A stretch of 64,000 nt of DNA from Micropterix aruncella (GCA_944548615.1 OX155955.1:2248340-2312339), one strand, 5' to 3'; numbered from the stretch's first letter, positions 49,171 to 61,367 are shown. Numbers and translations: made by a program. The notes: generated by a model from the letters alone, not told the origin.

Positions 49171-51154
49171 CAACAATACACACACGCATGAGATGCATGC
49201 AGCGCCATCTTGATGCAATTCACAAGCTTTGCAAGCTAGGACTGTCATATACGACATACGACTATCGTAGTATCTACAAGCGTACATTTGACACCGAATC
49301 CATTGTCGGCTAGTCGATTGCCACATTTAAATCTTGTATTCAGTTATGAAAATGGATTTTAGGAAAAAGAATAATTTTAATTAAGTCGGTAAAAATAAAG
49401 AAAGATCAAATTATAAACCAGGATGCTAGGAAAATTAATACAATAATTTATTTGGGTATTATACAATTTTTAATACACAAAATCATGATTAACATGGGTA
49501 ATTAAATTCCGTACGTAAAAACGCGGACACTTAGCCACATTAAATCAGATCCGTTTAACTAGAAATTAAATCTAGTATTTTATAAAAATACTGTAACAAT
49601 TATTCAAATTAATAAAATAAATGTAAATTAAGCACCGGAAGCCAAAACGAGTCGAGTAGGCAATCAGTATGGAAGCGGTATAATGAGACGGCCATCTTTC
49701 CGGCTCTTCTTTTTCGAATTCGCAATTCAGCTGGTGCGGTCGATATTAATCGAGAATCCCGTGGTGCACGTAATTAGATAAATTAACCCGGTGAGTTTTG
49801 AAGCGGTTGTTCAATATTTAGATACAAGATGAATCCTTATCCGTTCGGTTGGGAAGGGATGGATTGAAGAGTGAGCCGACTCCCTAGGATTGGGCAAACT
49901 GACTCCTCATTTTCCTTCTCTCCCACTTATTGCTCCTGTGTAATTACAGGGATTCTCCTATCGGATTAATCTTCTCCGTTGGACCATTCCTGCCGATCTA
50001 CCTACCGAATCGCAAGACGGTCGACCGCGACCAACGTAAACATCATCGCACGTACGAGAGTGCCGCCCGTCGCATGTACATCAGCCGCCGTCTCCCGTGG
50101 GAAACACGGCGTAGAGCGGGAAGAGGAAGAACGGGGATCGGCCAGCCGAAAAGAAACGCGACTCCGTCGAAGATCGTCACATCCTACATTCCCGTGTCCC
50201 CACGTGCTACAATCCAATAAGTGTTCTAAAATCCAATACTTTGTAAGCCGACCCTGGATAAGGATCGCACGTCTTTTGCTCTTCTTTCAATGATTCTAGT
50301 TTCTACTTTCTTTATATTCTCGTAATGGGGACTAAGATCCCAATAAATCGAATTCTAATAAAAACAAGTGACTTTTACTAAGGGGATTCTAGTTTCTACA
50401 GGTTACTATAGACTCTATAGGTCACCAAAGGTATCCCCCAACTATCTATGTCACAATATTTCTTTGCAATATACGTTATTTACTTAATTACATTTTGTCA
50501 ATTTTAAAACTTGGCCATTACATCCAACTATCATGATAGTTTACTTTCTTTATAATTCAAATTAAGATATTATACAAATAGTTAAATTGATATGACACAT
50601 CTGAGAGAAGATGCAAAAGAAGTTGAAAAATATCAGCAATTTTAAGCATTTTAGAAAACAGATAAAACTATAACATCCAAATGATTATATATGTAATTTA
50701 ATTCTAGCATTAATTAGATTAAATTATGCACCTTGTATTATCAGATTATGTATGGATTTCATATTTTATTCATGCTGCGATATAAATATTGCAAGCTTAT
50801 TTCATTGAATGTTATTTCTTTTTTTTTCTTTAATGAATACTTTCCAGTTTTTACGATAATAATGATTAAGTACGTTTGTTTGTTTTAATTGATTTTATTT
50901 GATGATTACTTTTAATATTATTTCATTTTAAATAATTAAAATAGAGCTATATCATTTTATTGCTTTTACTTTTATGCATTCTTCTTTGTTCTTTCATTTA
51001 CTCTGCAATTTTAATTCTGCTTTAATTCGCTTTTTATTCTGCTTTAATTCGCATTTTTATTACATTGTTTTAATTGATTATAATATTTTTGTTATATTTT
51101 TTAATGCTATTGTTGATCATTTAAATTGAATTGATTTAATGAAAATGTCTTATT
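49171..51154. other. gene-free segment
   Basis: 49640-50290 is balanced, with overlapping frames on both strands (about 100 residues, Arg-rich) that show no domain. 50300-51154 is AT-rich. No gene supported. Confidence 0.35.
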
Positions 51155-51394
51155 TTAACCCTCCAACCGCGGGAGACGCTCACTGAGCGTTCAGCTCTTT
51201 CCATACGATTCTATACGATATTATCGCGTTGCATATAATTTCTGTATTTCCGATATTTCCCCGTTGAATCTCTTCCTGTTGCTATATTTTCCACATTCTC
51301 AAGTCGCAGGGCTAACGGGAATGGACAAGTTACGACCTGTATCGTAGAATATAGACCAAATCGATCGGAAAATCGCCCTCGGTTGGAGGGTTAA
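51155..51394. mobile_element. piggyBac-like MITE with TTAA duplication
   Basis: TTAACCCTCCAACCG at the left and CGGTTGGAGGGTTAA at the right are perfect inverted repeats of 15 bases including the TTAA target, extending further with mismatches (CGGG/CCCT). TTAA duplication and a CCC terminus are the hallmark of piggyBac-superfamily elements. The 232-bp interior is GC-balanced and non-coding. Confidence 0.75.
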
Positions 51395-53788
51395 TTTTGT
51401 TTTTATAATGTAGAATGATCGTCTCATTTCATTTTCCTTTTACTTCTTTGGCTACTGTTCATTTTATTTTGTTTCTTTTTATTGAATGTCCTATTTTCGT
51501 GTTTTTATTTTTTTTAAATTATTTATAATTAATGATAATTTTTAATTGTAATTTTATTTTACGTAACATAGGGTAGGGTAATCGCATTCTATTCGCATTT
51601 ATTTTTTGTACTTTTAATAATACCGTTAACTTAAATTGTTATTTCGTTTGTATAAATTGAATAAAATCTTGTTATATTTAGGTTTATAATAACTTGTGTA
51701 CTTTATAACAACGTATATAATTAACTTTATAATAAATTGATTATAATATCGTTTAACTTGGGTTTATAATAACGTTTTAATTATCGTTTGTTTTTTTCTC
51801 TCCCCATTGTCACAAGATTTATTTCGACGTTTTAAAACGTTTAAGCAATGTACTTTCTATACCCTGAGAGGGTTCCTGATAAATAAAATTGAATTTCAAA
51901 ATTAACCTTCATTTTCCCATTTTTTAAAAAATGGGTAATGATGACCAAGTCAGTCTTAGAATACACCCATTTGTTTTATTAAGGGTTAATAACGCGATTT
52001 TTATTAGGAATACAACAAACAAAAAAACAATAAAACACAAGTCGGTAATTTATTTTATTATCACTACAGAAATAGATCGTCCCATTCTAATCCAAGTTGA
52101 CGTAATCCCCGTTCTTTGCACTCCTAAACGATTTCGTTTCGAGAGAAGCATAATTGAAAGTAGAAGGTAGGCTTATCGCCGTAATTGCCTAAGAAAGCGA
52201 AAGCTCTTTAAGCAATCGCCAATAAAAATTCTAGCGTTGAAGAAATTAATCGCATATTTTACCTCTCCTACAACCAAACGGACACTTACTTCCTCCACTC
52301 GGTCAGCTCCCGTAACGATACACCCGACTGCATAATTCATAACTGTTAATAATTGTTCCATCGTAATATGATAATTACTATCTTAAATGCTAAGCCGTTT
52401 CTGCACGATTGCGAGATTTATTACGCGCGTCGTGAATGCATTTTCATTAATTAATTTCTGCGCAGGATTAAGAGAGTTACAGCGATTAGGCAGCGTCAGG
52501 AAATATAGTGATAGTTTTATAATCCCAAAAGTTACAGACAAAGGAATACATCACTTTACATTTGCTCGAAGGTTTAAACAACTTCATTACGTGTATATAT
52601 TACTTTTTTATGTAAATGCAAGGCAACCCTCGGATCTAATACAAAAGTAAGACTCAAATCACAACAAAACATCCACAAAAATTAAAAAATATACTTTCAA
52701 TAAGTTTTTGAAAATAGCAAAAAAAATATAATATAATCAGTCCATTAACAAAAAGTTTTACAACGAAAAAAACAACAACAGAAACAACACTAAAGTAATA
52801 TTGTACAATTCAAAACAACATTTATTTAGTCTAGAATAAACAAATAGATTTGATAAATGATAAAATTATATTTTAAAATTTAACCAAAATGTTACTAGCG
52901 TTTGATATACGCATAACAGAAATATAAATATTATAAACAGCAAGGGATACATTGTTTATGTTAAACGTTAGCTCTGTAGGTCTCTGTAGGCTCGGCTTTC
53001 CTGTAACGCCAATAATTTTTTTTCCTGTTGTGTTGGAGCTTCTATAAGCCTGTCGTTAAAAAATGAAAGCCTGCTATAGAAAAAGGGATATCAGTAATAA
53101 CTGGGCCTTGTCAAATATATTTTTTAAGTAAGTCACAAATTTACAAGGGCTACACTTAGGGTTGCCAGATGTCCGGTTTTCACGGTCTTTGTCCGATTTC
53201 CAAATAAAATTTAAAAAACGGTCGTACTGTTTTCCGTTATTTGGCTTAAGCAAAAAAAGCGCGGGGACAAAAATACGTATTTTAATGTTTAAGCCAAACA
53301 AGTGTCCCCGAACTTTGATTTTTCAAAAATAGACAATGATGTCATATGACATTTATGGGACCTTGACAACACCTCGAGACTATAATTAAAATAATTAAAC
53401 ACATTTTTTTATCTATACTTTCAATTCATCACTAAACAAGATATATTTTACTCGTGAATTTAAAGAGCAATTCACACCAGACGCTCTGAATTTACACAAG
53501 AGGGTTGTTACTTACTTGGAGAAATGGTATTCTTTTAATAGTAAACTGTACTAAATAATTGCCTTAATTTAGGAACAAACGCTCTATTGGACGAGAAATT
53601 TAGCTGTAAAAGAGTCTATCAGATGGAAAGATGACAGAATAATATCTTGCTTCAACTTAATCTGCGTCCGTCATTGATTGATTATATTTACTTAGCAGCA
53701 AACAACCATTGCCGAAAATTGTAATTTTATAGAATTCTTAACGTATTGATTTAATCCAAATTTTATACAATAACAAAGCATTATTTAT
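51395..53788. other. AT-rich gene-free segment
   Basis: Low-complexity AT-rich DNA with a more balanced block at 52060-52470. Short frames show no domain. A TTAGGGTTGCCAGATG sequence at 53157-53172 may be the end of a ~1.5-kb TIR element (see findings). Confidence 0.4.
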
Positions 53789-54020
53789 TTATTTATTTAT
53801 TTTATTTTATTATTTATTTATTTATTTCCGTAATTAAAGTTACAAATTACAAAGAAAATCCTTATTCTAACAAAAAAACAGTTTATAATAAGTGTATATA
53901 TTATACCTAGCTTAGAAAGGAAATTCATCTTTTGACATAACGGTTTACCACCTCACTAGGTATGAACCTGTGTTGAGGTGGTACTAACATCGATGAATTC
54001 TTTTGAGACGAGAGGGCAAA
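53789..54020 (-). mobile_element. LINE 3'-UTR-like tail with ATTT repeat
   Basis: A TTTATTTATTTATTTATT tract followed by GTAATTAAAGTTACAAATTA looks like the antisense of a retroelement 3' end ending in AAAT repeats. Inside, TACCACCTCA and TGAGGTGGTA (53947-53984) form a 10-bp stem. No coding region is present. Confidence 0.45.
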
Positions 54021-55336
54021 TCTTATCTAATACTTGAGTACAATTTAAAATTTAAAGTTAAATTTAAAAACATCAATCAAATTATAAACTAAATTAAAAT
54101 TTATGACAATCTACTAAGTGATATGGAATAATAATATTTTTTTATATATTAGATATAAACACATATACATATGATATATACCATATATAGATATATATTA
54201 TTATAATATATATTATATATATTATATAACGTATATATACTAATATTATATATAAATTCATACATATAAAATGATAGTAGGTATATAAAATAGAGTTATA
54301 ATATATAAAATATAAATAAATATATATCACGATCACACCTGAGACCTTTACATATACATATACATTCAAATTCATGAGCACAACAGAAAATAAAAATATT
54401 CCACCATTCTTCAATAATGAAAAATAAATTCCAAAAATATAGTACGCTGCTGAGCACAGAGATATGGCCCAATGAACGTTGTTAACAGCTGCGCCGTATC
54501 TATACCGAACTCTTACATGTAGAGACTGTCAGATGTGAGCTATGTATACACGTATCTTTTTCTTCGTCGGCTACCCCCCCCCCCCCCCAACACCCCCAGT
54601 CAATCCAAGCACTGACCGTTTTTTTTTAAACCCATCTAGCAACCCTAGATCTCCACATTCCCAGAACAAAGATTTATAACAGTGTCTAATTGCTACCTTG
54701 CGATCCCTCGAGACATCCTTAACACCAGTAATTATTATTATTGCCGTCAATAAAGATTCCCTACTTCTTTTTTTTTAAATGACAATGGAGCGGAGTCGTT
54801 ACCTTGCGGAACTCCGGATTGTCACGTGTTGTCCAAACAGACACTGAATGCGGCTATTCATCTCGAGAAATATTATTATCGTCTCCGGGAAGAGCCCCAA
54901 TATAGTTGTAGAATAATAAATCTCGTCTTTTTCTGCAGTTTTTGCAAGTGAAACGAACAATGCCGAGGTTGCTACAAGATGGCTACAAGTAAACTAATTG
55001 TTCAAGGGTGGTGTAAACACATAAATCCTCTTTTTTAAGTTTACTAAATGCTTCTATTTATCGAAAATCCGATTTAGAGACATGTTTGACATTCAGGAAA
55101 GCTCCGAAATTAGGACAATCACTATGAGTACAGTCAATTTTAAATGATCAGTGCAATTTTAAACTAAACCTATACTTGTATTTTGCTTTAGATTTTCGAA
55201 ATTAACGATAATTAGAAACGTCAAAGCGAGTTGCAAAGCTGCTCTGTTCAATTACCGGCGCGCAGCGGCGGATACATATGGGGGCGCCCCCCCCCCGCGG
55301 TCGGCCCAGCACCAAGCGCGACTCACGCCCGCCAGC
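54021..55336. other. gene-free segment with poly-C tracts
   Basis: 54140-54330 is low-complexity AT. A run of 15 C lies at 54574-54588 and one of 10 C at 55287-55296, the latter in a GC-rich block (GGGGGCGCC before it). CATCTAGCAACCCTAGA at 54636-54652 is an inverted partner of 53157-53172. No gene. Confidence 0.45.
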
Positions 55337-55351
55337 GTATCCATCTACACG

Positions 55352-56035
55352 GGGAGCTAATAGGCCCAGTGCAGTTGGGCCATTATGACCCATGAGTTAG
55401 GGTCGGCCCAACTCAACGGTCAGCACCCATCCGGTAGGTAGCCTTCACGTAGAAGTGCGAGCCCGAGTGGACTCTGAGCCTAAGGGCTAGTTCCTCTGGG
55501 AAACGCTCTTCGGGCGCTCCTGGACGGTTCGCGCACCGTGCGGCGCCAGCCAGTCGTCTGTGCATTCCGACTGATAACCAGGGACGCCTGTAAATGGCTT
55601 TGTTCCCTATAGAGGGGGGTGGTTGTTAACCTTACGGCCGCCGCTGTTGAAACGACCAATTTGGCCACCCTATCCCGAGAGGTAGGCGGGAAATGGACGC
55701 CGTGTTCCGCGATAGATTCGGTGGACGTCGGTGATTCCGCGATAGAATCACCGCTACGTAAGGGAGAGGACCGCGCAAGCGACCTAGAACCCGTAGCCAG
55801 TCGGGAGGCCGGAGAAATCTGGCCGAAACTGGTAGAAAAGGCGCGAGGCCGCCCGCTGGATGCAAACCCAGTGTCTCGCAGTAAGGCGTTTGCTTCTTAA
55901 GGGCGAGTGGCGTAACTAGACACTGGACTGTTTCGTCCTAAAGTCTTCTACGCTCACCTCACGGGCGACAGAACGATCAATATCGTTAAAACTTCCTGCG
56001 GTTGTTCGTTCGCCCGTTGTAGTTGACACCTCCAA
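55352..56035 (-). mobile_element. family C element with 15-bp target duplication
   Basis: GTATCCATCTACACG occurs at 55337-55351 and again at 56036-56050, an exact 15-base direct repeat bounding the 684-bp element. On the minus strand the element begins TTGGAGGTGTCAACTACAAC and ends ATTAGCTCCC. It shares the family C blocks (GCGAACCGTCCAGGAGCGCC, GATAGGGTGGCC-like variants). No poly(A), no conserved frame. This is the clearest delimitation of the family in the window. Confidence 0.88.
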
Positions 56036-56051
56036 GTATCCATCTACACGA

Positions 56052-56840
56052 AATTTATTGATCAGTCGAGTAGTTGTACTTGCATAGGTAGCATGTGTTA
56101 GCCTGTGCAAGATGTCTTTTACCACCCCTTTTAGGTATTTCTGTATCTGCGGCTGCCGGCGCGATGGTCAATTATAATAAAGTTGTTATGTCTTGTATAC
56201 TTTGGAAACGGACTAATATTGAACTTATAACGATATTTTTATTTTTGGGCTTAAAAATTTTCAACCTGTTGCCAACAAAAAATTAAAAAACTCCTACGTT
56301 GCATTTAAGAAGTGCATAAAAAGAAACCTAGCCATGCATGTTCTCTATAATTTGGATGAAATTGACAAGGCTGTGTAAGATTTTAATAGTTAACTATAGC
56401 ATTCATTAAATCTATTTGTTTATTATTAAATAAACATTTTTTAATTAATTTGGTAAGTGATAATATGATATACTTAGTATTTTTGTTTTTTTTTTTTTTT
56501 AATTATTATTGTTTTTATGTTTTGTTATCTTAGTAGTATTCTGGTGCTGATTATTCTCAAAAAACCTATTGATTGTTTTCTATTATTGAACCATAAGAGT
56601 ACCTTTATATAAAAAGTATATGTACATATAATGAATATATAAATATTTTTGTATTTATGCAAAGTGACATATTCCCCAGTCTGTACTTTTTGGAATTAAT
56701 AAACTATGACTACGAGACTACGACTATGTCTAACATCTATTTCATGTCTTTTTTATTGTCTTTAGTTTATAGGTAAGCATTGATAAGGTCAGTTGAGGTC
56801 TCTTATTCACATTTAATGTTTCTTTATACTTATTATGCTT
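56052..56840. other. AT-rich gene-free segment
   Basis: No gene or recognised element. Homopolymer T run near 56487-56500. Confidence 0.45.
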
Positions 56841-57115
56841 GTTTGTTTAATTTGTTTGTTACTACTCTTTATTCTGAAATTTCACAATGGGCGGGTTTAT
56901 TGACATATGACAATCTCTTACAACCAACCATACTATGCGTGTTTATATGTATGTTTGCGTGTAACATGTCTGTAAGTGTGTGTTTTGTTATTGCAATAGA
57001 TTGACAGAATTGAAACTGCAATTCCGTTAATTTTATCATAACAGAAAATGGTGGAATCGAACCCGGAATCATACAATGTAATATCAGGCGACCTAACCAC
57101 TATGCCACCGGGGCA
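56841..57115 (-). mobile_element. tRNA-derived SINE, copy 4
   Basis: On the minus strand: CCCCGGTGGCATAGTGGTTA, then GTCGCCTGATATTACATTGT, B box GGTTCGATTCCACC-like, body GAATTGCAGTTTCAATTCTG, and tail GAAATTTCAGAATAAAGAGT with AACAAACAAATTAAACAAAC. It has a complete head with A- and B-box regions in normal spacing. Sequence CATAGTGGCATTATGC beside the head may reflect an adjacent partial head. Confidence 0.85.
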
Positions 57116-57224
57116 GTATAGCATAGTGGCATTATGCTATTCTATTTTTATTACAAGCTTTATAAATAACTTGCAATGTTCTTATTGTAAGTTGTCCGTT
57201 TGAAAATTTGCAAACCATTTTTCA

Positions 57225-57600
57225 ACCACTTGATGGTATCCGATTGAGCTGAAATTTGGCATACTTATGTAAGTTCGATGACAAAACAATATTATGGTAC
57301 CATCGAACTGATTTAATAATGGAGCCGGGATGTAGGGACTGGAACTCCGTGATGGCAAATGGTAGGACAGTCGAATTTGGGATAGTATGTTTTGTTGTTT
57401 TAAGTACTTTCCATTACAATGACGACGAGGGTCGATGGGCCCTGGAGATTGTCACTGGAACTCCCTGGTGGAAAGTGATAAGATAGTCGAGTTTGGGCTC
57501 ATTTGTTTTGTTGTTATGAGTACTTTCCATTGCATATGATGACGAGGGTCTGAAGATGGAGCCGAGAGATGGACACTGGAACTCCGTGGTAGAAAATAAA
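57225..57600. repeat. tandem repeat, ~116-121-bp period, with repeat B-like lead-in
   Basis: CTGGAACTCC recurs at 57339, 57455 and 57576; GTACTTTCCATT and GACGACGAGGGTC-like blocks recur between them, giving two full units and part of a third. Just upstream, GATTGAGCTGAAATTTGGCA (57243-57262) is shared with repeat B, suggesting related elements. Confidence 0.8.
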
Positions 57601-59451
57601 GCTTATTTTTTTTAATTCTTTTTTACTTTTAATTTATTTTTACCATTGTTCAAATTTTGATTTTTTTATTTTTTTACGTGCGGGTGGTCAGGCGACTGCT
57701 CCCCGCTATCATCATCACGATTGCCCTTATCCCTTGGATGAATTTTAGATATCCAGGTCCTTCTGATGTGAAAGGATCGCATCCACAGTCATTTCCAGTC
57801 ACCTGAAATCTAAAAAATCACGCTCGTCCCTATAAATTTGCACACCATCTCGCAAACTGGAACGAACGCACGGGTGCGATTGTATCGAACTAATCGAGAG
57901 GAGGGGTCCCCGGCGCGGTTAGAAACTGGAGAGAAATTGGAGGTAGAAAATTCCTCCGTCGCTTTCGCACCAGTCGGCGTCGGCATAGCCGCGTCCCCCT
58001 CTCTCTCGCTGTTCTGCGCTGTGCTCTCTTCGCCGTTGTGAAATGCCGAGCGGGGCGATGCGATGCAAATCGGCCGCTCTCCGTTTTTGCGTTTTGCTCG
58101 GCCCGCAGCACATTTTCACTCGAAAGATAATAATTGTTACGAAATGCCTCCGTTCTAATTGTGACGCGCCGCGCCGCGTTTTCGCTTCGTTTCGAAAGTC
58201 AACGCGCTGAGAGAGAGAGCTGGACGGGGAGAGCTGCCCTCACTTCCTTGTCGACCCTCTTTCAAGCTTCTACAGCGGTTATGCTGCCATCGACTGAGAC
58301 CACTGACAGGCGCAATGCATTTGCCGCCAGAGAAATGCTTTCTGCCTACCTACATATTAAAATATCAATAATTAGAATCAAGCTAAGAGAGCCAAGGCGT
58401 TACCATTCCGGTGATATGGTTAATAAGGCCCAATTGCTGGATTTAAGGCAGTTGTATTGCGTTAAAGCAATAGTTCATTTTAAAAATACCACTGGAGACG
58501 AATATCACTTATTCCGGAAAACAGTGAGAGAGAACAGGTCGTTACAAGGAAAACTTTAAAGTACCGAAACGTCTAACGTTTTTGGACAACGTCCTTACAG
58601 CTTTCTTGCTTCAGGAATGGCTAACATTATGAGTGAAATCATATTGGAAAAAAGCAGAAAGCAGCAAAAATATCGCCTTACATTATTTTTGATTAACCTT
58701 GGTAGAATCGACGGAAAAATATTGATTACAATATTAAAATATATTTTTTTGTTATACAATATTTATTTTTGTTAGAGACATATTTATGTATATTCTATTC
58801 AAGTATTTATCATATATCCATTATTACTAAGAATGATGTATTATTACTAATTATTATTTATTATTGCCTATTACTATCACTATTATTATTTTTTATTACT
58901 TATTAATACTCGCTACCTAACGCAACCTAACCTAACCAACCCCTTCCCCCTTAGCTCGTCTAACCGTGGTTGTACTGTACTTCTAAGTTTAAATTCTAGA
59001 ATACCAATACCCATATCTCAATAGAATCTAGCAAGAGCCCAATGCCGTGAAGTTTCGAGCGATTAATGCCACAATCTCCCCAGTTCTACGATCTCTCGCT
59101 TTCGGAGGCGGCTTATTACGTTCTCGCAATTCGTCAGATCAGGAAGCGTTGTTTGGCTTTCTCTTGTCAGCGTCGCGCGGCGCGCCAATATATCTATCTG
59201 TCTTGGATATCTCGGCGAAGGTACTGCTGGTCGGTACTCAGCCGAGCGGGCGGGCGATGGTGTTTTCGCGATCGTGGCCCTCGGCCGATCTCGTGTCAAG
59301 TCGTGTCACTTCGTTTCAACTCTCGCCGTTCACCGCTCGCCGACGTACAGTGTTTCATTTCATGCAAGACGAACGCTAACAAAATCGGTTGTCCCAACAA
59401 ACCCCAATACTTTCCGCCAAGTAGGCAAGGTATGATTTCATATGAATATTA
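57601..59451. other. gene-free segment with two CpG-rich blocks
   Basis: 57830-58250 and 59050-59350 are GC- and CpG-rich with dense overlapping frames on both strands. The 141-residue plus frame at 58134-58559 is the most protein-like but I recognise no family. 58560-58920 is AT-rich. These blocks could hold exons or regulatory DNA of a host gene, but I cannot support a specific one. Confidence 0.35.
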
Positions 59452-59692
59452 ATTTCATTTTAAAAAAGTCCAATATTTCGAGATTGAAATATGAATAGTG
59501 AGCCCCTTTGTAGACCGATTGAAACCACAACATTTTCTACTCTCGTCATGACCAAATGATGCCTGCATGCCAAATTTCAGCTCAATCGTATTAAGCGTTT
59601 GGGCGCTATGATGGAGGAATACTCACACACAGGCAGACACACAGAAGCGTGTTCACAATACTTTCCTTTGTCGTTGGTCGGTGGGCTAGTTA
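59452..59692 (-). repeat. dispersed repeat B, copy 5
   Basis: On the minus strand GTGAGTATTCCTCCATCATA, GCGCCCAAACGCTTAATACG, GAGCTGAAATTTGGCATGCA and TCTCGAAATATTGGACTTTT match the plus-strand copies, preceded by AGCCCACCGACCAACGACAA, the block otherwise seen at 11292 and 17398. This copy shows that both blocks belong to one family. Confidence 0.8.
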
Positions 59693-60471
59693 AGTAATAT
59701 CTATTACTCATTAAATCTTTTTGAGGGTTGACTGTCCCATGTCCTATGATCTAATATGGGGCTCAGTGTCAATGCTCGGAGGACAACATGGCTTGCGGTA
59801 AGCAAAAAGGTACGCACACAAAAACACACACTAAAGTTAGTAAATGACGTGATTGAAAATGTGAGCTTATACTCATGATCCCACCTCATCTTGCAGCTTA
59901 CCTGCTGCGCGACTGTCATTTGAAATTATATATTTTTTATTTAGGAACAAAAAACTACCAAAAAACTGTACAGTTGTGCATTTAAGTAAGGTAGAAACGG
60001 ACAGATATTTAAACATTGTTTGCGAAGCAAAGAAAGTATAGAATTTTTGGATTTTATAAACTCCACTAGACCGCTGTCTGTTCTGGAGTGATACCTGTAT
60101 TATAAAGTATTACACCCAGTGGTACACCTATTTTCGTTAAGAGGACTGACAATAAAATTAAGAAAAGTTTATAAGATAGTGATAATGAAAGGATAGTTAC
60201 CTACATAGGCATTTTTATAATATATGGTTATATTGTTATACTATTTTAATTTTTATATTTAATATGAAGTTAGTTTATTTTACAATTAATTCTACACTTA
60301 ATTTTTAAGTGTAATATGCTGAAATCCAAAAGTGTAATATGTGGAAATCTGTTACTTTCGTAGGAAACGATTATCGGCGTAATGTTTTATTTTTTTCTAC
60401 ATTATGTTTATGCACACGTATGTCAATTGTATGCGCTGTATGTTTCCAGAAATAAAATAAAATAAAATAAT
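59693..60471. other. gene-free segment
   Basis: AT-rich, no gene. Directly before the LTR is an AAATA pentamer tract (60451-60470). Confidence 0.45.
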
Positions 60472-60950
60472 TGTAATATAAAGATTTATTAAAAAAAATA
60501 GTAATAGTAGTAAAATTAATGAATACTGGAGAAGCGTGTAAATAGTTCCTCCACGGGTGTAGGATTACTACTATTGCGTTGTTTTGTTATATTTTTGCGA
60601 ATTCGTTTTTTGTAAAGTCCAAATTGAGATGCTGAGAAATGCCGGTTGATAGTTAGAAACTCAAAGACTGCACTCACCTCCGAATGTCCTCGTTCCAATC
60701 CAGGTCAGCAGCATCCAACAGTCATGACGAGATCCTGCGAGATAATTCTTGACACCGGGTCTGACAGTTAATATAATTTCCCGATCACAAAGTTTCTATA
60801 CACCAAAGTTTCTATTCAGCGTTCAGCTTCGCGACGAATTAACACAAAATGCGTTCTAAAGGCGGTGCGAGCGTTCATGCGTTTTCAAAGGCGGTGCGAG
60901 CGTTCGTAATAAAAGCGAAAAAAATGTGGCGAAAAAGTGTTCTCCCGACA
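60472..60950 (-). repeat. probable 3' LTR of the BEL/Pao element
   Basis: On the minus strand the stretch starts TGTCGGGAGAACAC and ends TATATTACA, i.e. TG...CA, with AATAAA about 17 bases before the end (poly(A) signal). It lies 417 bp downstream of the pol stop, the expected place. A purine-rich GGGAGGAGGG at about 60977-60986 could be the polypurine tract, though it is some 30 bases from the proposed edge. A perfect 19-bp direct repeat is present near the start. Without the 5' LTR in the window the boundaries are inferred. Confidence 0.5.
60858..60905. repeat. 29-bp tandem pair in the LTR
   Basis: AAAGGCGGTGCGAGCGTTC occurs at 60858-60876 and 60887-60905, within a 29-bp period that starts with GCGTT. 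In LTRs such U3 duplications often act as enhancers; that role is only inferred here. Confidence 0.9.
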
Positions 60951-61367
60951 TAAAACGCGTAAGCAATCAGAACTACCCTCCTCCCTGGCGCGCGCGCAAA
61001 ACTGCCACTTTTATTTTAATCGCACGCAGTGGACAGTTAACGCTCTCTCGCGGAGTTCATTGGAACTTATTCGAACACCATTGGCTCGCGCAGTCCTCGA
61101 GTACCAACCATCGACCAGCATAATAAGGCGGGAATTTTTAAATGTACTAAGATTAATTTTTAATTGAAAATAAATAGATTTCAATTTAATAGCGCTTCAC
61201 CATGCACCCCACCTTGGAAGGTCGCAAGATCTTTCAAAACGAGATAACTTTATGAGTGGTTGAAGTACACGGCAAATTCTAAACAACAGACTACGATCAA
61301 GAGGCGTGAGACTCAATTACATATATATAATTACTAAAGATAAGTTAACTATTAAATATAAGTTACG
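60951..61367 (-). other. BEL/Pao 3' untranslated region
   Basis: Lies between the pol stop codon and the proposed LTR. It contains no frame of note and no env-like gene. 60975-61010 is GC-rich (CTGGCGCGCGCGCAAA) and includes the candidate polypurine tract on the minus strand. Confidence 0.5.

Noticed and set aside
58134..58559. 141-residue plus-strand frame
   Set aside because: Starts in CpG-rich DNA with overlapping open frames; no family recognised and no splice or promoter context that decides it.
58922..58944. CCTAACCTAACC as insect telomere repeat (TTAGG)n
   Set aside because: Only about two units, no array; chance in this composition.
59047..59452. Three overlapping frames of 78-128 residues on both strands
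   Set aside because: All open because of GC-rich, stop-poor composition; none has recognisable content.
60516..60698. 60-residue minus-strand frame as start of a retroelement gag
   Set aside because: It lies inside the proposed 3' LTR and has no gag-like motif; more likely incidental.
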